A DNA stretch of 54,773 bases, taken from Hyphomicrobiales bacterium. GTDB lineage: Bacteria > Pseudomonadota > Alphaproteobacteria > Rhizobiales > Aestuariivirgaceae. Positions 20,137 through 29,452 of this stretch are shown here, piece by piece (the stretch's first letter is position 1; every line of letters starts with the position of its first letter). The notes below the pieces were generated by a model. The model was not told where the DNA came from. It ran no database searches and worked only from the letters and a program-made list of their open reading frames with translations. The stretch covers positions 1-54,773 of the forward strand of contig JANYHE010000124.1 of assembly GCA_025359215.1 (NCBI GenBank), written 5' to 3'. The translations under genes and the position numbers were made by a program.

Positions 20137-22866
20137 ATGTCACTTGATAGCTTCAAATCCCGCAAGACACTCAAGGTGGGGTCCAAGACTTACACTTACT
20201 TCAGTTTGAAAGCGGCCGAAAAGAACGGCCTCAAAGGCATTTCAACTTTGCCTGCTTCAATGAAAGTGCTGCTTGAAAACCTTCTTCGAAATGAAGATAA
20301 CCGCACTGTAACCAAAGCGGACATTCAAGGCTTCGTGGCTTGGCTTTCCAACAAGGGCAAGGAAGACAAGGAAGTGGGTTTCCGTCCGGCGCGCGTGTTG
20401 ATGCAGGATTTCACCGGCGTTCCTGCCGTAGTCGATTTGGCCGCAATGCGCGATGGCATGAAGCAACTCAAAGGCGATGCGCAAAAAATCAATCCATTGG
20501 TGCCGGTTGATTTGGTGATCGACCATTCGGTTGTGGTTGATAGTTTTGGCAGCAGCAAATCTCTGGCCGCCAACGTGCAGCGCGAATATGAGCAGAATAT
20601 GGAACGCTATAAGTTCCTGAAATGGGGTTAAGGCGCGTTTGAAAACTTCCGCGTGGTGCCCCCCGGCACGGGCATATGCCACCAAGTGAATTTGGAATAT
20701 CTTAGCCAAACTGTGTGGACGCGTGACGAAAAAGTGAAGGGCAAAATGGTCACCATGGCCTATCCGGATTCACTTGTGGGCACTGACAGCCACACCACCA
20801 TGGTGAACGGGCTTGGCGTTCTGGGTTGGGGTGTGGGCGGCATTGAAGCCGAAGCGGCCATGCTGGGCCAGCCACAATCCATGCTGCTGCCCGAAGTCAT
20901 CGGCTTCAAGCTCACCGGCAAACTCAAAGAAGGCGTGACTGCCACCGATTTGGTTTTGCTTGTCACCCAAATGCTGCGCAAAAAAGGCGTGGTTGGAAAG
21001 TTTGTTGAATTTTTCGGTCCCGGCTTATCAGCCCTCACCTTGGCCGATCGCGCCACCATCGCCAACATGGCGCCTGAATATGGCGCAACCTGTGGCTTCT
21101 TCCCCGTGGATAGCGTGACGTTGAGCTATCTCAAATTCTCCGGCCGCAAAAATGATCGCATTGCGCTCGTCGAAAAATATGCCAAGGCGCAAGGTATGTT
21201 CCTCACCGCCAAGAGCGCAGACCCAGTGTTCACCGACACGGTGGAGCTTGATCTGGCTTCCGTTGTGCCCGCGATGGCTGGGCCCAATCGCCCTGAAAAA
21301 TTCGTGCCCTTGCAAGATATCAAAGCGGGCTTTTGCTCCGCCTTGGATGCGCCAAAGGATAAGGCCGGCTTTGCCAAAACGGGCGAGCAAGACAAGCGCG
21401 TGAAAGTGGAAGGCAAGAACTTTGAGATCAGCCATGGCGATGTGGTGATTGCCGCCATCACCAGCTGCACCAACACGTCGAATCCCTCAGTGCTCATAGG
21501 CGCGGGCTTGCTGGCCAAAAAAGCTGCAGCACTGGGCCTGCAATCCAAACCGTGGGTGAAAACGTCATTCGCACCCGGCAGCCAAGTGGTGAGCGAGTAT
21601 ATGAATAAATCTGGCTTGCAAAAGGAGCTGAATAAAATCGGTTTCTATCTTGTGGGTTATGGCTGCACCACCTGCATTGGAAATTCCGGGCCGCTGGACC
21701 CGGCCATTTCCAAAGCCATCAGCGATAATGGCATTGTTGCTTCCGCTGTGATCTCGGGCAACCGCAATTTTGAAGGCCGCGTGTCGCCAGATGTACAAGC
21801 GGCTTACCTGGCATCGCCGCCACTCGTGGTAGCTTATGCGCTCGCAGGTTCAACGCAAATTGACCTCACCACTGAACCTCTGGGCAATGACAAAAAAGGA
21901 AGGCCAGTGTTCCTCAAAGACATCTGGCCTACCAACAAAGAAATCGAAACTTTCGTGAGGAAAAATATCACCGCGAAAATGTTCAAAACCCGCTATGCGG
22001 ATGTGTTCCAAGGTGACAAAAATTGGCGCGGTGTCACCACCAGCAAGGGCGAAACTTATGCTTGGGACAACACTTCAACCTATGTGCAAAATCCACCCTA
22101 TTTTGACGGCATGCAGAAGTCACCAAAACCCATCACCGATATTAAGGGTGCGCGCATCCTTGGCTTGTTCGGCGATAAGATCACCACCGATCACATTTCG
22201 CCTGCGGGCTCCATTAAAGCGGCATCGCCTGCTGGAAAGTATCTCACCGACAACGGTGTGCGCCCGATTGATTTCAACCAATATGGTACGCGCCGTGGCA
22301 ACCATGAAGTGATGATGCGTGGCACCTTTGCCAACATCCGCATCAAAAATTTCATGGTCAAAGGTCCTGATGGCAATGTGAAAGAGGGCGGCTTCACGAT
22401 TCATCAGCCCTCAGGTGTTGAAATGGCCATCTATGATGCGGCCATGCTTTATGGCACTGAAAAAGTGCCACTGGTTGTCTTCGCCGGAATTGAATATGGT
22501 AACGGATCGTCACGCGATTGGGCGGCCAAAGGTACGAATCTCTTGGGCGTGCGCGCTGTCATCGCCCAAAGCTTTGAACGCATTCACCGCTCAAATCTGG
22601 TGGGCATGGGTGTGGTTCCACTGCAATTCATGGAAGGCCAAAGTTGGCAGTCATTAGGCTTGAAGGGCGATGAAAAAATCGCCATCAAAGGCTTGGCCGA
22701 CGGTCTAAAGCCGCGCGAAACCATGAAAGTGGAAGTCACCAGGGCTGATGGCACCACGTCGTCGTTCACGGCGCTCTGCCGTATCGATACCTTGGATGAG
22801 ATTGATTACTATAACAACGGTGGCATTTTGCACTACGTGCTGCGAAACTTGGCCAAGGCTGGGTAA
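20137..22866 (+). pseudogene. acnA: Aconitate hydratase A gene interrupted by an in-frame TAA
   Basis: AcnA interconverts citrate and isocitrate. From ATG 20137 (GAGG site upstream) the frame encodes 909 codons, the full family length, but codon 165 (20629-20631) is TAA. The surrounding residues read RYKFLKWG[16 protein letters not shown], where AcnA proteins have WGQ. A single C-to-T change of CAA explains it. Everything after is intact and in the same frame: [16 protein letters not shown], the cluster cysteines in [11 protein letters not shown] and [14 protein letters not shown], and [10 protein letters not shown]. No frameshift or decay is visible. Either this is a very recent nonsense mutation, a base error, or (least likely) readthrough. 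A restart at GTG 20653 has no ribosome site and would lack the first 172 residues. Confidence 0.9.
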
Positions 22867-22948
22867 TTATACAACTTGTTCAACATCATCATTCAGGCAA
22901 AAGCATAAATCTGCTAAACTGGTGTTTTACCAATAGGAGTCGCATAAA

Positions 22949-23302
22949 ATGTATTTTGATTTCATGGTCATTCCAGTTCCCACTGCAAACATCAAAGCCT
23001 ACAAAGCCCTAGTCAAAAAATCAGCCGCGGCTTGGAAACGCGCGGGTGCATTGGCCTATGTGGAAGCCATTGCAGATGATGTGAAAGAGGGGAAAGTCAC
23101 CTCATTTCAGAAATCTGTTAAGCTCAAGCCTGATGAAACCGTGGGCTGTGCTTATCTGGTTTTCAAATCTAAGGCGCATCGCAATGCATGTTGGAAGAAG
23201 ATCATGCAAGACCCGTTCATGAAAGAGTTTGACCCAAAAACCATGCCTTTCGATGGCAAGCGCATGTTCTTTGGCGGCTTCAAGCCACTGGTACAATTTT
23301 AA
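22949..23302 (+). CDS. DUF1428 family protein (YbaA-like)
   Basis: A 117-residue small cytosolic protein of the DUF1428 family (PF07237), which has a dimeric alpha-beta barrel-like fold. Typical segments are MYFDFMVIPVPTANIKAYKA, the acidic middle AYVEAIADDVKEGKVTSF, VFKSKAHRNACWKKIMQDP and the ending FDGKRMFFGGFKPLVQ. No catalytic function is established for the family. TAGGAGT precedes the ATG. It is downstream of acnA on the same strand, separated by 82 bp. Confidence 0.88.
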   Translation: MYFDFMVIPVPTANIKAYKALVKKSAAAWKRAGALAYVEAIADDVKEGKVTSFQKSVKLKPDETVGCAYLVFKSKAHRNACWKKIMQDPFMKEFDPKTMPFDGKRMFFGGFKPLVQF

Positions 23303-23371
23303 CTAAATTAAAGTCCACAATTTACCCACGTGAAATTAATCGGCGTTAGGCTCTTCGCAAGGAGAACAGCC

Positions 23372-23623
23372 ATGGCCGTTTCAAATTTATTCGCCAGCAA
23401 ATCAGTGCTGGAACATTTTGTGCGCGGAACGATTGGCATTGTCGCTTACTACGGTGCTGGAAAACTGTTGGCGCTGCCTTCACTAACAGCACTGGGTGCA
23501 GCCGTTATTCTCGGCGTGGCGTCATTTGTCATTATGCGGGGTTGCCCCGTGTGTTGGACAATTGGTTTGATGAACACAACGCGCAATCAACTGTGCCCAA
23601 TTCCCATCAAATCTAAAAAATAG
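23372..23623 (+). CDS. Small two-helix membrane protein
   Basis: An 83-residue protein with two hydrophobic helices (about 18-33 and 37-55), the motif RGCPVCWTIGLMNT after the second helix, and a basic tail. The pattern resembles DUF2892-like inner-membrane proteins, but I would not assign the family firmly. The start at 23372 is preceded by a near-perfect AAGGAG site, so I prefer it over an in-frame GTG at 23330. The Cys-x-x-Cys pair could bind metal or form a disulfide (inference). Confidence 0.65.
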   Translation: MAVSNLFASKSVLEHFVRGTIGIVAYYGAGKLLALPSLTALGAAVILGVASFVIMRGCPVCWTIGLMNTTRNQLCPIPIKSKK

Positions 23624-23688
23624 TTTCCCGCATCGCTATCACCCAAGTGTGATTTGTGGGTGTTTTTGTATTTCACCATATTCGTAAC

Positions 23689-24420
23689 ATGGAAAATTCA
23701 TCATCGTTCTCACGTCGAAAAGTGCTTGGCCTCGCTGCTTGTAGTTTGGCAGTGCCGTTCGTTTCATCGCCAGCATCGGCAGCTGCTGCTCCTGTGCTGG
23801 TGGAACTCTTCACCAGCCAAGGCTGCTCATCTTGCCCTGCCGCAGATAGGCTTGCAGGCGCTCTGGTCAAACAATCCGGCGTGATCGTGGTTTCTCTCAA
23901 TGTTGATTACTGGGATTATTTGGGCTGGCGCGACACACTGGCAAGCCCCGCCCACACCAAACGCCAGATGGATTATGCCCATGCCCGCGGCGACAATGAT
24001 GTCTACACGCCGCAAATGGTGATCAACGGCCACGACCATGTGGTTGGCAGCAATTCAGGGTCAGTGGCAAACGCCATTTCAAACGCCAAAAATGCAATGG
24101 CATTGACCATGAGTGCCACCGAAAATGAAATCAAAATTGAATTGCCAAAGGGTGATGCCGACCATGGCACACTGTGGGTCATGTCAGTTGCGCCAGAAGT
24201 GAGCGTCAAAATCGAACGTGGCGAAAACACAGGCTCGACCATCACTTACCACAATGTGGTTCGCAAATTATCGAACGTCGCAACGTGGAACGGGGCTTCA
24301 GCTTCCATCACGCTGCCACGCAAGGAATTTCTGACGGGAGCCAATACAAGCCTCATCGCTGTTTTGCAAAAAGACAAAGCTGGTCCTGTGATTGGCGTCG
24401 GAAAATTCGGCGCAATTTAA
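23689..24420 (+). CDS. Exported DUF1223 thioredoxin-like protein
   Basis: A 243-residue protein of the DUF1223 family (PF06764). An N-terminal signal with twin arginine (SRRKVLGLAACSLAVPF) is followed by LVELFTSQGCSSCPAADRLA, which holds a CSSC motif in a thioredoxin-like fold, then LNVDYWDYLGWRDTLASP and VYTPQMVINGHDHVVGSN. The family is periplasmic and probably redox-active, but its substrate is unknown. The ATG at 23689 gives a sensible signal peptide; an upstream in-frame GTG (23656) would add a non-signal-like extension. A rho-independent terminator candidate lies about 100 bp downstream. Confidence 0.86.
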   Translation: MENSSSFSRRKVLGLAACSLAVPFVSSPASAAAAPVLVELFTSQGCSSCPAADRLAGALVKQSGVIVVSLNVDYWDYLGWRDTLASPAHTKRQMDYAHARGDNDVYTPQMVINGHDHVVGSNSGSVANAISNAKNAMALTMSATENEIKIELPKGDADHGTLWVMSVAPEVSVKIERGENTGSTITYHNVVRKLSNVATWNGASASITLPRKEFLTGANTSLIAVLQKDKAGPVIGVGKFGAI

Positions 24421-24516
24421 AGTGGGGTCGCCGCTCACGCTTTCGTGAAAAGCTCTGCGCGCACGTGTTGCGGCACGCAAAGCACGCGGATTGGTCAATA
24501 CACCAACAAGTCCAGA

Positions 24517-24544
24517 GTCGCGCATAATCATGCGCGGCTTTTTT
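24517..24544 (+). terminator. Rho-independent terminator after the DUF1223 gene
   Basis: CGCGCA (24519-24524) pairs with TGCGCG (24531-24536), extended by two pairs including a U-G, with a six-base loop and TTTTTT at 24539-24544. Confidence 0.65.
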
Positions 24545-24603
24545 AGTAACGTTTTACTCACACTCTCGTGAAGAATTTGCCTGTGTTCGTGACCAATCCG
24601 ACT

Positions 24604-24629
24604 TGAACCACGGCCGTGAACCTCTCGTT
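24604..24629 (+). promoter_or_regulatory. Possible EcfG-type (general stress) promoter for the fasciclin genes
   Basis: TGAAC (24604-24608), 17 bp, then CGTT (24626-24629) resembles the alphaproteobacterial EcfG promoter pattern GGAAC-N16/17-CGTT with one mismatch. It lies 55 bp before the first fasciclin ATG. Short patterns like this occur by chance, so it is a weak call. Confidence 0.3.
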
Positions 24630-24683
24630 ACATGTTTAGATCGCGCAATTGAGCAAGATCTTAAATCCAATCGGGAGACGACT

Positions 24684-25229
24684 ATGCGCAAGACAATTAT
24701 CGCATCTGTATTACTGGGCCTCATCTCAACAGCATCATTTGCTGGCAACCCCATGGTGGGTGGATCGGAAATGTTCCCAACCAAGAACATTGTCGAAAAC
24801 GCAATGAACTCTAAGGACCACACAACACTGGTAGCCGCCGTGGCTGCTGCTGGCTTGGTGGATACATTGAAGGGCGCAGGCCCATTCACAGTGTTCGCGC
24901 CAACCAATGAAGCCTTTGCTGCATTGCCAGCAGGCACAGTGGACACATTGTTGAAGCCAGAAAACAAAGACAAGCTTGTTAAAATTCTCACCTGCCATGT
25001 TGTGGGTGCCAAGGCGATGGCAGCAGATGTAGCAGCCATGGTGAAGGCTGATGGCGGCATGCACAAGGTGAAGACCGTGGGTGGTTGTGAGCTCACATTA
25101 AAGGTCGATGGCGACAAGGTCACTGTAACCGACGAAGCCGGTGGCGTTGCCAACGTAACAATCGCCGATGTGGCCCAGTCAAACGGCGTGATCCACGTGA
25201 TCGACAAGGTTCTCTTGCCGAAAATGTAA
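24684..25229 (+). CDS. Secreted fasciclin-domain protein, copy 1
   Basis: A 181-residue exported protein with signal peptide [20 protein letters not shown] and one fasciclin (FAS1, PF02469) domain. FAS1 signatures are [19 protein letters not shown] (H1 region), [31 protein letters not shown] and the last segment [14 protein letters not shown] (H2 region). FAS1 proteins act in adhesion or surface interaction; bacterial single-domain forms are periplasmic or secreted and often stress-induced. GGGAGA precedes the ATG at 24684; a longer in-frame start at 24603 lacks signal features. It is a tandem paralogue of the next gene. The N-terminal [19 protein letters not shown] is nearly the same in both. 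Confidence 0.92.
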   Translation: MRKTIIASVLLGLISTASFAGNPMVGGSEMFPTKNIVENAMNSKDHTTLVAAVAAAGLVDTLKGAGPFTVFAPTNEAFAALPAGTVDTLLKPENKDKLVKILTCHVVGAKAMAADVAAMVKADGGMHKVKTVGGCELTLKVDGDKVTVTDEAGGVANVTIADVAQSNGVIHVIDKVLLPKM

Positions 25230-25236
25230 TTAATCA

Positions 25237-25264
25237 GACGGTGCTTCGTTTCTGAAGCACCGTC
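25237..25264 (+). other. Perfect 11-bp hairpin between the two fasciclin genes
   Basis: GACGGTGCTTC (25237-25247) and GAAGCACCGTC (25254-25264) form a perfect stem around a six-base loop, with no T-run afterwards. In mRNA it could stabilise the upstream message or attenuate readthrough into copy 2. Confidence 0.6.
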
Positions 25265-25304
25265 ACCCCAATCCCAAATTTAAATCAATTCAAGGAGATA
25301 AATC

Positions 25305-25853
25305 ATGTCAAAGAAACTCATCGTAACTGCCCTTGTATCGCTCGCACTGGCTTCAGGCGCGGCATTTGCAAAAAACCCAACAGTGGGTGGCGCTGCCATG
25401 TTCCCAAATAAGAACATCATTCAGAACGCAGTAAAATCGCCAATCAACAAAACCTTGGTTGCCGCAGTTAAGGCTGCTGGTTTGGTCGACACGTTATCAG
25501 GCCCTGGTCCATTTACAGTTCTTGCTCCAACGGATGCCGCCTTTGCTGCGTTGCCAGCGGGCACCGTTGAAACTTTGTTGAAGCCAGAAAACAAAGCAAC
25601 ACTGGTAAAGATCCTCACCTGCCACGTAATCGCAGGTAACGTGATGGCCAAGGACGTAATGTCCATGGTGAAAGCCGATGGCGGCGCGCACACAGTAACA
25701 ACTGTAGGCGGCTGCAAAGTGACCTTCACAACATCAGGCGGCAAAGTTTATGTCACCGATGAAAAGGGTGGCAAAGCTCAAGTGACCACAGCAAACGTTC
25801 GCCAATCAAACGGCGTGATCCATGTGATCAACGCAGTGCTGTTGCCGAAGTAA
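25305..25853 (+). CDS. Secreted fasciclin-domain protein, copy 2
   Basis: A 182-residue exported protein with signal [20 protein letters not shown] and one FAS1 domain, closely similar to copy 1 across its whole length: [70 protein letters not shown] and [25 protein letters not shown] precedes the ATG. Copies 1 and 2 differ mainly in the signal peptides and in conservative changes, indicating a local duplication followed by divergence. A strong terminator follows. Confidence 0.93.
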   Translation: MSKKLIVTALVSLALASGAAFAKNPTVGGAAMFPNKNIIQNAVKSPINKTLVAAVKAAGLVDTLSGPGPFTVLAPTDAAFAALPAGTVETLLKPENKATLVKILTCHVIAGNVMAKDVMSMVKADGGAHTVTTVGGCKVTFTTSGGKVYVTDEKGGKAQVTTANVRQSNGVIHVINAVLLPK

Positions 25854-25874
25854 TTCTTTTTTGATCAATTAACC

Positions 25875-25906
25875 AAGGCCAGGTGCGCAAGCTCCTGGCC
25901 TTTTTT
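25875..25906 (+). terminator. Rho-independent terminator of the fasciclin genes
   Basis: AAGGCCAGG (25875-25883) pairs with CCTGGCCTT (25894-25902) around a ten-base loop, and T residues run from 25901 to 25906. Confidence 0.88.
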
Positions 25907-26024
25907 GTTTCGGGTTCATTCCAAAAGCTCACGTCTACAATGCACCGAATGCATAGATGTGATGTTTAAAAAAGGCGCATACCACCCGCCCATGCTGCAA
26001 TGCAGCATAAACAGGAGAATTCAC

Positions 26025-27953
26025 ATGACCACCACTCAAACTGCCAGCGGGGATGAAGATGCCGCTGCAATTCACCGACACGGCCTCGCAAGGCCGAGTA
26101 GTTTCTTAGTTCTGGCTTTAGGCTCCATCGGCGTTGTCTACGGCGATATCGGCACCAGCCCCATCTATGCGTTTCGCGAAGCCATTAAAGCCGCAATGGG
26201 CGAAAATGGTACCGTTAGCCAGCCTATTGTTTTCGGCATTCTGTCATTGATGATCTGGGCTCTCATTCTCGTTGTCACCGTTAAATATGTTTTGATCATG
26301 CTCAATGCCGATAATCGAGGCGAAGGCGGCATTCTTTCGCTCATGGCTGTGGCCCAGCGCGGGCGCGGCAAGTTTTTTATTGTCATCCCCATTCTCGGCA
26401 TGATCGGTGCAGCGCTGTTTTATGGCGACGCGATGATCACGCCTGCTATTTCCGTTCTCTCGGCGGTCGAAGGCCTCAGCCTCGTCACCAAGACGTTCGA
26501 CCCCTATATCTTGCCCATTACATTGCTGATTATTGTTGTTCTGTTTGCAGCACAATCTTATGGCACAGCAAAAGTGGCACAGCTTTTTGGGCCTATCACG
26601 CTTATTTGGTTCGGCGTTTTGGCCGTGTCGGGTTTCACGCACATTCTGCAATATCCGGCGATTTTGCAATCTGCCAATCCAATTCATGGTTTCAATTTTA
26701 TGATGTCCAACGGCAAGTTGGGCTTGCTCACCGCGGGTGCAGTGTTCTTGGTTGTGACTGGCGGTGAAGCGCTTTATGCCGACCTTGGCCACTTTGGCAA
26801 AAACCCAATTCGTTATGCGTGGTTTGTTGTGGTGCTGCCATCTTTGCTGCTCAACTATTTAGGACAGGGCGCACTGCTGCTAAATAATCCTGCGGCTTTA
26901 GAAAATCCATTTTTTATTATGATGCCACAATGGGCTTTGCTTCCAGTGGTTATTTTAGCAACAGCGGCAACCATCATTGCCAGTCAAGCTGTCATCACTG
27001 GCGCCTTCTCGCTCACGCGCCAAGCGATACAGTTAGGGCTTTTGCCACGCATGCAGGTGTTGTTCACCAGCGCTTCAACCTCAGGCCAAATCTATCTGCC
27101 GCAAGTCAACTGGATGGTGATGGTGGGCGTTATTTTGCTTGTTCTGGCGTTTAAGTCATCATCAAGTTTGGCCGCTGCCTATGGAATTGCGGTTTCCGGC
27201 ACCATGGTTGTCACCACTATTCTTGCCATGTTTGTGGTGCGCAACAGATGGAAATGGTCATACCCCGCAACTTATGCCGTGTTGTTACCGTTGCTCGCAA
27301 TTGACGTTTCATTCCTCGGTGCCAACAGCTTGAAAGTGGCCGAAGGAGGCTGGGTTCCACTGACCATTGGTGGGGCGATATTTGCAGCCATGTGGGTGTG
27401 GCGCAAAGGCGTATTGCAAATCAGAAACTCGATTAAGAAATCGGCATTGCCACTCAAGACCTTGGTGGAATCTTTAAAAAAGTCTGCCTCTGTTCAACGC
27501 GTTAAAGGTACGGCTGTATATTTCACATCGCAGCGCGACAATGCTCCGACAGCATTGTTACATAGCCTAAAGCATTTCAAGGTGCTGCATGAAAACAACT
27601 TTATATTGAATTTGGAATTGGCTGATGTGCCCTATGTTGAGGAGGGAAAACAAATCCAGCTCACCAAATTGGCTGATGGTTTTTGGACGGTGAACGCAAA
27701 GTTCGGCTATCTCGATTCAACCGATATTCCCAAAGCTTTGCGGCGTTCAAAATGTGGCGGCCTCGCTTTTGAGGATATGCAAACAACTTACTTCTTGTCG
27801 CGCCGCTCGCTGCAACGCGCCAAAACCAGCGAACTTTCGGCGTGGCAGAGCTTGTTGTTCGTAACGCTCTCCCGAAATGCAGACGATGCCAGTCGCTACT
27901 TCCAATTGCCCGCTGACCGCGTGGTCGAGATTGGAAGCAGGCAAGAATTGTAA
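26025..27953 (+). CDS. kup: Low-affinity potassium transporter Kup
   Basis: A 642-residue K+/H+ symporter of the KUP/HAK/KT family. The start LALGSIGVVYGDIGTSPIYAF is the family signature. About twelve membrane helices follow, including GGEALYADLGHFGKNPIRYAW, LNYLGQGALLL and SQAVITGAFSLTRQAIQLG. The C-terminal part (about 500-642) is cytoplasmic. I start at ATG 26025 because ACAGGAGAATTCAC precedes it and the protein then has normal length; the 40 in-frame codons before it are not family-like. Strong terminators lie on both sides. Confidence 0.96.
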   Translation: MTTTQTASGDEDAAAIHRHGLARPSSFLVLALGSIGVVYGDIGTSPIYAFREAIKAAMGENGTVSQPIVFGILSLMIWALILVVTVKYVLIMLNADNRGEGGILSLMAVAQRGRGKFFIVIPILGMIGAALFYGDAMITPAISVLSAVEGLSLVTKTFDPYILPITLLIIVVLFAAQSYGTAKVAQLFGPITLIWFGVLAVSGFTHILQYPAILQSANPIHGFNFMMSNGKLGLLTAGAVFLVVTGGEALYADLGHFGKNPIRYAWFVVVLPSLLLNYLGQGALLLNNPAALENPFFIMMPQWALLPVVILATAATIIASQAVITGAFSLTRQAIQLGLLPRMQVLFTSASTSGQIYLPQVNWMVMVGVILLVLAFKSSSSLAAAYGIAVSGTMVVTTILAMFVVRNRWKWSYPATYAVLLPLLAIDVSFLGANSLKVAEGGWVPLTIGGAIFAAMWVWRKGVLQIRNSIKKSALPLKTLVESLKKSASVQRVKGTAVYFTSQRDNAPTALLHSLKHFKVLHENNFILNLELADVPYVEEGKQIQLTKLADGFWTVNAKFGYLDSTDIPKALRRSKCGGLAFEDMQTTYFLSRRSLQRAKTSELSAWQSLLFVTLSRNADDASRYFQLPADRVVEIGSRQEL

Positions 27954-27956
27954 AAA

Positions 27957-27990
27957 AAGGGCGGGGTTAAAATCCCCGCCCTTATTTTTT
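27957..27990. terminator. Bidirectional terminator between kup and asd
   Basis: AAGGGCGGGG (27957-27966) pairs with CCCCGCCCTT (27974-27983) around a seven-base loop. A-rich bases precede it and T residues follow, so it can end transcription from both convergent genes. Confidence 0.9.
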
Positions 27991-29029
27991 AGGCGACCTT
28001 CTTGAGCAACCCGCGATTGATGATGCATTCAGCAATCTGCACGGTGTTGAGCGCTGCCCCCTTGCGAAGATTGTCTGAAACCACCCACAAGTTCAAACCA
28101 TTCTCGATGGTTGAATCTTCGCGGATGCGGCTGATGAATGTTGCGTAGTCGCCAGCGCATTCCACTGGCGTAATGTATCCACCTTCTTCACGCTTATCGA
28201 TCACCATGCAGCCTGGTGCTTCACGCAAAATATCGCGCGCTTCATCGGCAGTGATGGGCGATTCAAATTCGATGTTCACTGCTTCTGAATGGCCCACAAA
28301 TACGGGCACACGCACGCAAGTGGCTGTGACTTTGATTTTGGGATCAAGAATTTTCTTGGTCTCAACCACCATTTTCCATTCTTCTTTGGTGTCGCCAGAA
28401 TCTAAGAACACATCAATTTGTGGAATCACATTAAAGGCAATCTGCTTGGTGAATTTCTTCGGCGTGGGATGGTCATTCACAAAAATGCCTTTGGTTTGAA
28501 TCCAAAGTTCGTCCATGCCTTCTTTGCCTGCGCCTGATACAGATTGGTAAGTGGCAACTACCACACGTTTAATTTTGGCCACATCATGCAATGGCTTCAA
28601 CGCCACCACCAATTGAGCAGTGGAGCAATTGGGATTAGCGATAATGTTGCGCTTGGTGTTGCGCTTCATATATTCTTCCAACGCGTGAGCATTTACTTCT
28701 GGAACAATGAGCGGCACTTCCTGGTCGTAACGCCAGCATGAGGAATTATCGATCACGATTGGACCCATGGCACCAATCTTAGGCGACCAGACTTTTGAAA
28801 TTTCAGAACCGGCCGACATCAAAACGAAATCGACTTGGCTGAAGTCAAAAGTTTCTAAGTCTTTGCATTTTAAGATCTTGTCGCCAAAGCTCACTTCCAA
28901 GCCAATTGAACGGCGCGAGGCAATCGCGAAACATTCATCAACCGGGAATTCCCGCTCCGACAGAATGTTCAACATTTCGCGGCCCACATTTCCGGTGGCA
29001 CCAACGACTGCAACTTTATAACCCATCAT
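27989..29029 (-). CDS. asd: Aspartate-semialdehyde dehydrogenase
   Basis: Asd (346 residues) reduces aspartyl phosphate to aspartate semialdehyde for lysine, threonine, methionine and diaminopimelate. Visible are the NADP loop VVGATGNVGREMLNIL, SAGSEISKVWSPK, DNSSCWRYDQEVPLIVPEVN, NPNCSTAQLVVALKPLHD with the catalytic cysteine (near 135), and the catalytic-histidine region RVPVFVGHSEAVNIEFE. The first of two adjacent ATG codons is used; AAGGATGAAGT is upstream. It is convergent with kup. Confidence 0.97.
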   Translation of the reverse strand: MMGYKVAVVGATGNVGREMLNILSEREFPVDECFAIASRRSIGLEVSFGDKILKCKDLETFDFSQVDFVLMSAGSEISKVWSPKIGAMGPIVIDNSSCWRYDQEVPLIVPEVNAHALEEYMKRNTKRNIIANPNCSTAQLVVALKPLHDVAKIKRVVVATYQSVSGAGKEGMDELWIQTKGIFVNDHPTPKKFTKQIAFNVIPQIDVFLDSGDTKEEWKMVVETKKILDPKIKVTATCVRVPVFVGHSEAVNIEFESPITADEARDILREAPGCMVIDKREEGGYITPVECAGDYATFISRIREDSTIENGLNLWVVSDNLRKGAALNTVQIAECIINRGLLKKVA

Positions 29030-29346
29030 ACTTCATCCTTTTCGTTTAGGCCCGCCCCCAAGAGCCAAAGCTCCATCATCGGTCCAATCTATCGACCATC
29101 CACCCCCGCGGGGGTGAGTGGCCGGGGGAGGGGCCTTAGGCCGTTTTCTTGGTATGTTTGGCAGTGGTCGAGCAGAAACGCGCCGCGCTGGCTGCGGTGG
29201 GTTTGCTTTTTATGGTCAAAGTCCTGCTCATAAGGCGGGCTTCTAGCATTTTCGGCCCTCAAGTCAATCAGCCACTCAACAAAGGGGTTGGCAGTGGTCA
29301 CCAGCTTCGCTAATGAGACGCCCACGACCAAAACTTGAAGCTTCGC
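29030..29346. other. Intergenic stretch between asd and tRNA-Ser
   Basis: About 317 bp without a supportable gene. It holds the asd promoter side, a perfect 16-bp palindrome of C and G runs (29101-29116), and a short hairpin GGCC-TTA-GGCC near 29133-29143 followed by GTTTTC. A minus-strand reading frame crosses it and runs into the tRNA, which argues against it being a gene. No protein family is recognisable. Confidence 0.5.
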
Positions 29347-29436
29347 GGAGAGGTGGCAGAGTGGTCGATCGCACCGCACTCGAAATGCGGCATACATGCA
29401 AGTGTATCGGGGGTTCGAATCCCCCCCTCTCCGCCA
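29347..29436 (+). tRNA. tRNA-Ser (anticodon CGA)
   Basis: The acceptor stem GGAGAGG (from 29347) pairs with CCTCTCC (29426-29432). Anticodon stem CCGCA/TGCGG encloses loop CTCGAAA, giving anticodon CGA (codon TCG). A long variable arm (CATACATGCAAGTGTATC) and T-arm GTTCGAATC complete a class II tRNA; CCA is encoded at 29434-29436. The accessory sugar region begins 17 bp after it. Confidence 0.96.
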
Positions 29437-29452
29437 ATATTTCTTTTTATGA

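Noticed and set aside
20137-22866. UAA reassigned to glutamine
   Set aside because: Many genes in the window end in TAA and have normal lengths, so the code is standard; a point change or base error is simpler.
24298-24561. Minus-strand 87-codon frame overlapping the DUF1223 3' end and its terminator
   Set aside because: It covers conserved coding sequence and a terminator hairpin on the other strand, and matches nothing I recognise.
26244-26792. Long antisense frame inside kup
   Set aside because: It lies entirely within conserved Kup coding sequence and has a composition typical of a shadow frame.
29089-29397. Minus-strand 102-codon frame between asd and tRNA-Ser
   Set aside because: It runs into the antisense of the tRNA and has no recognisable family features.
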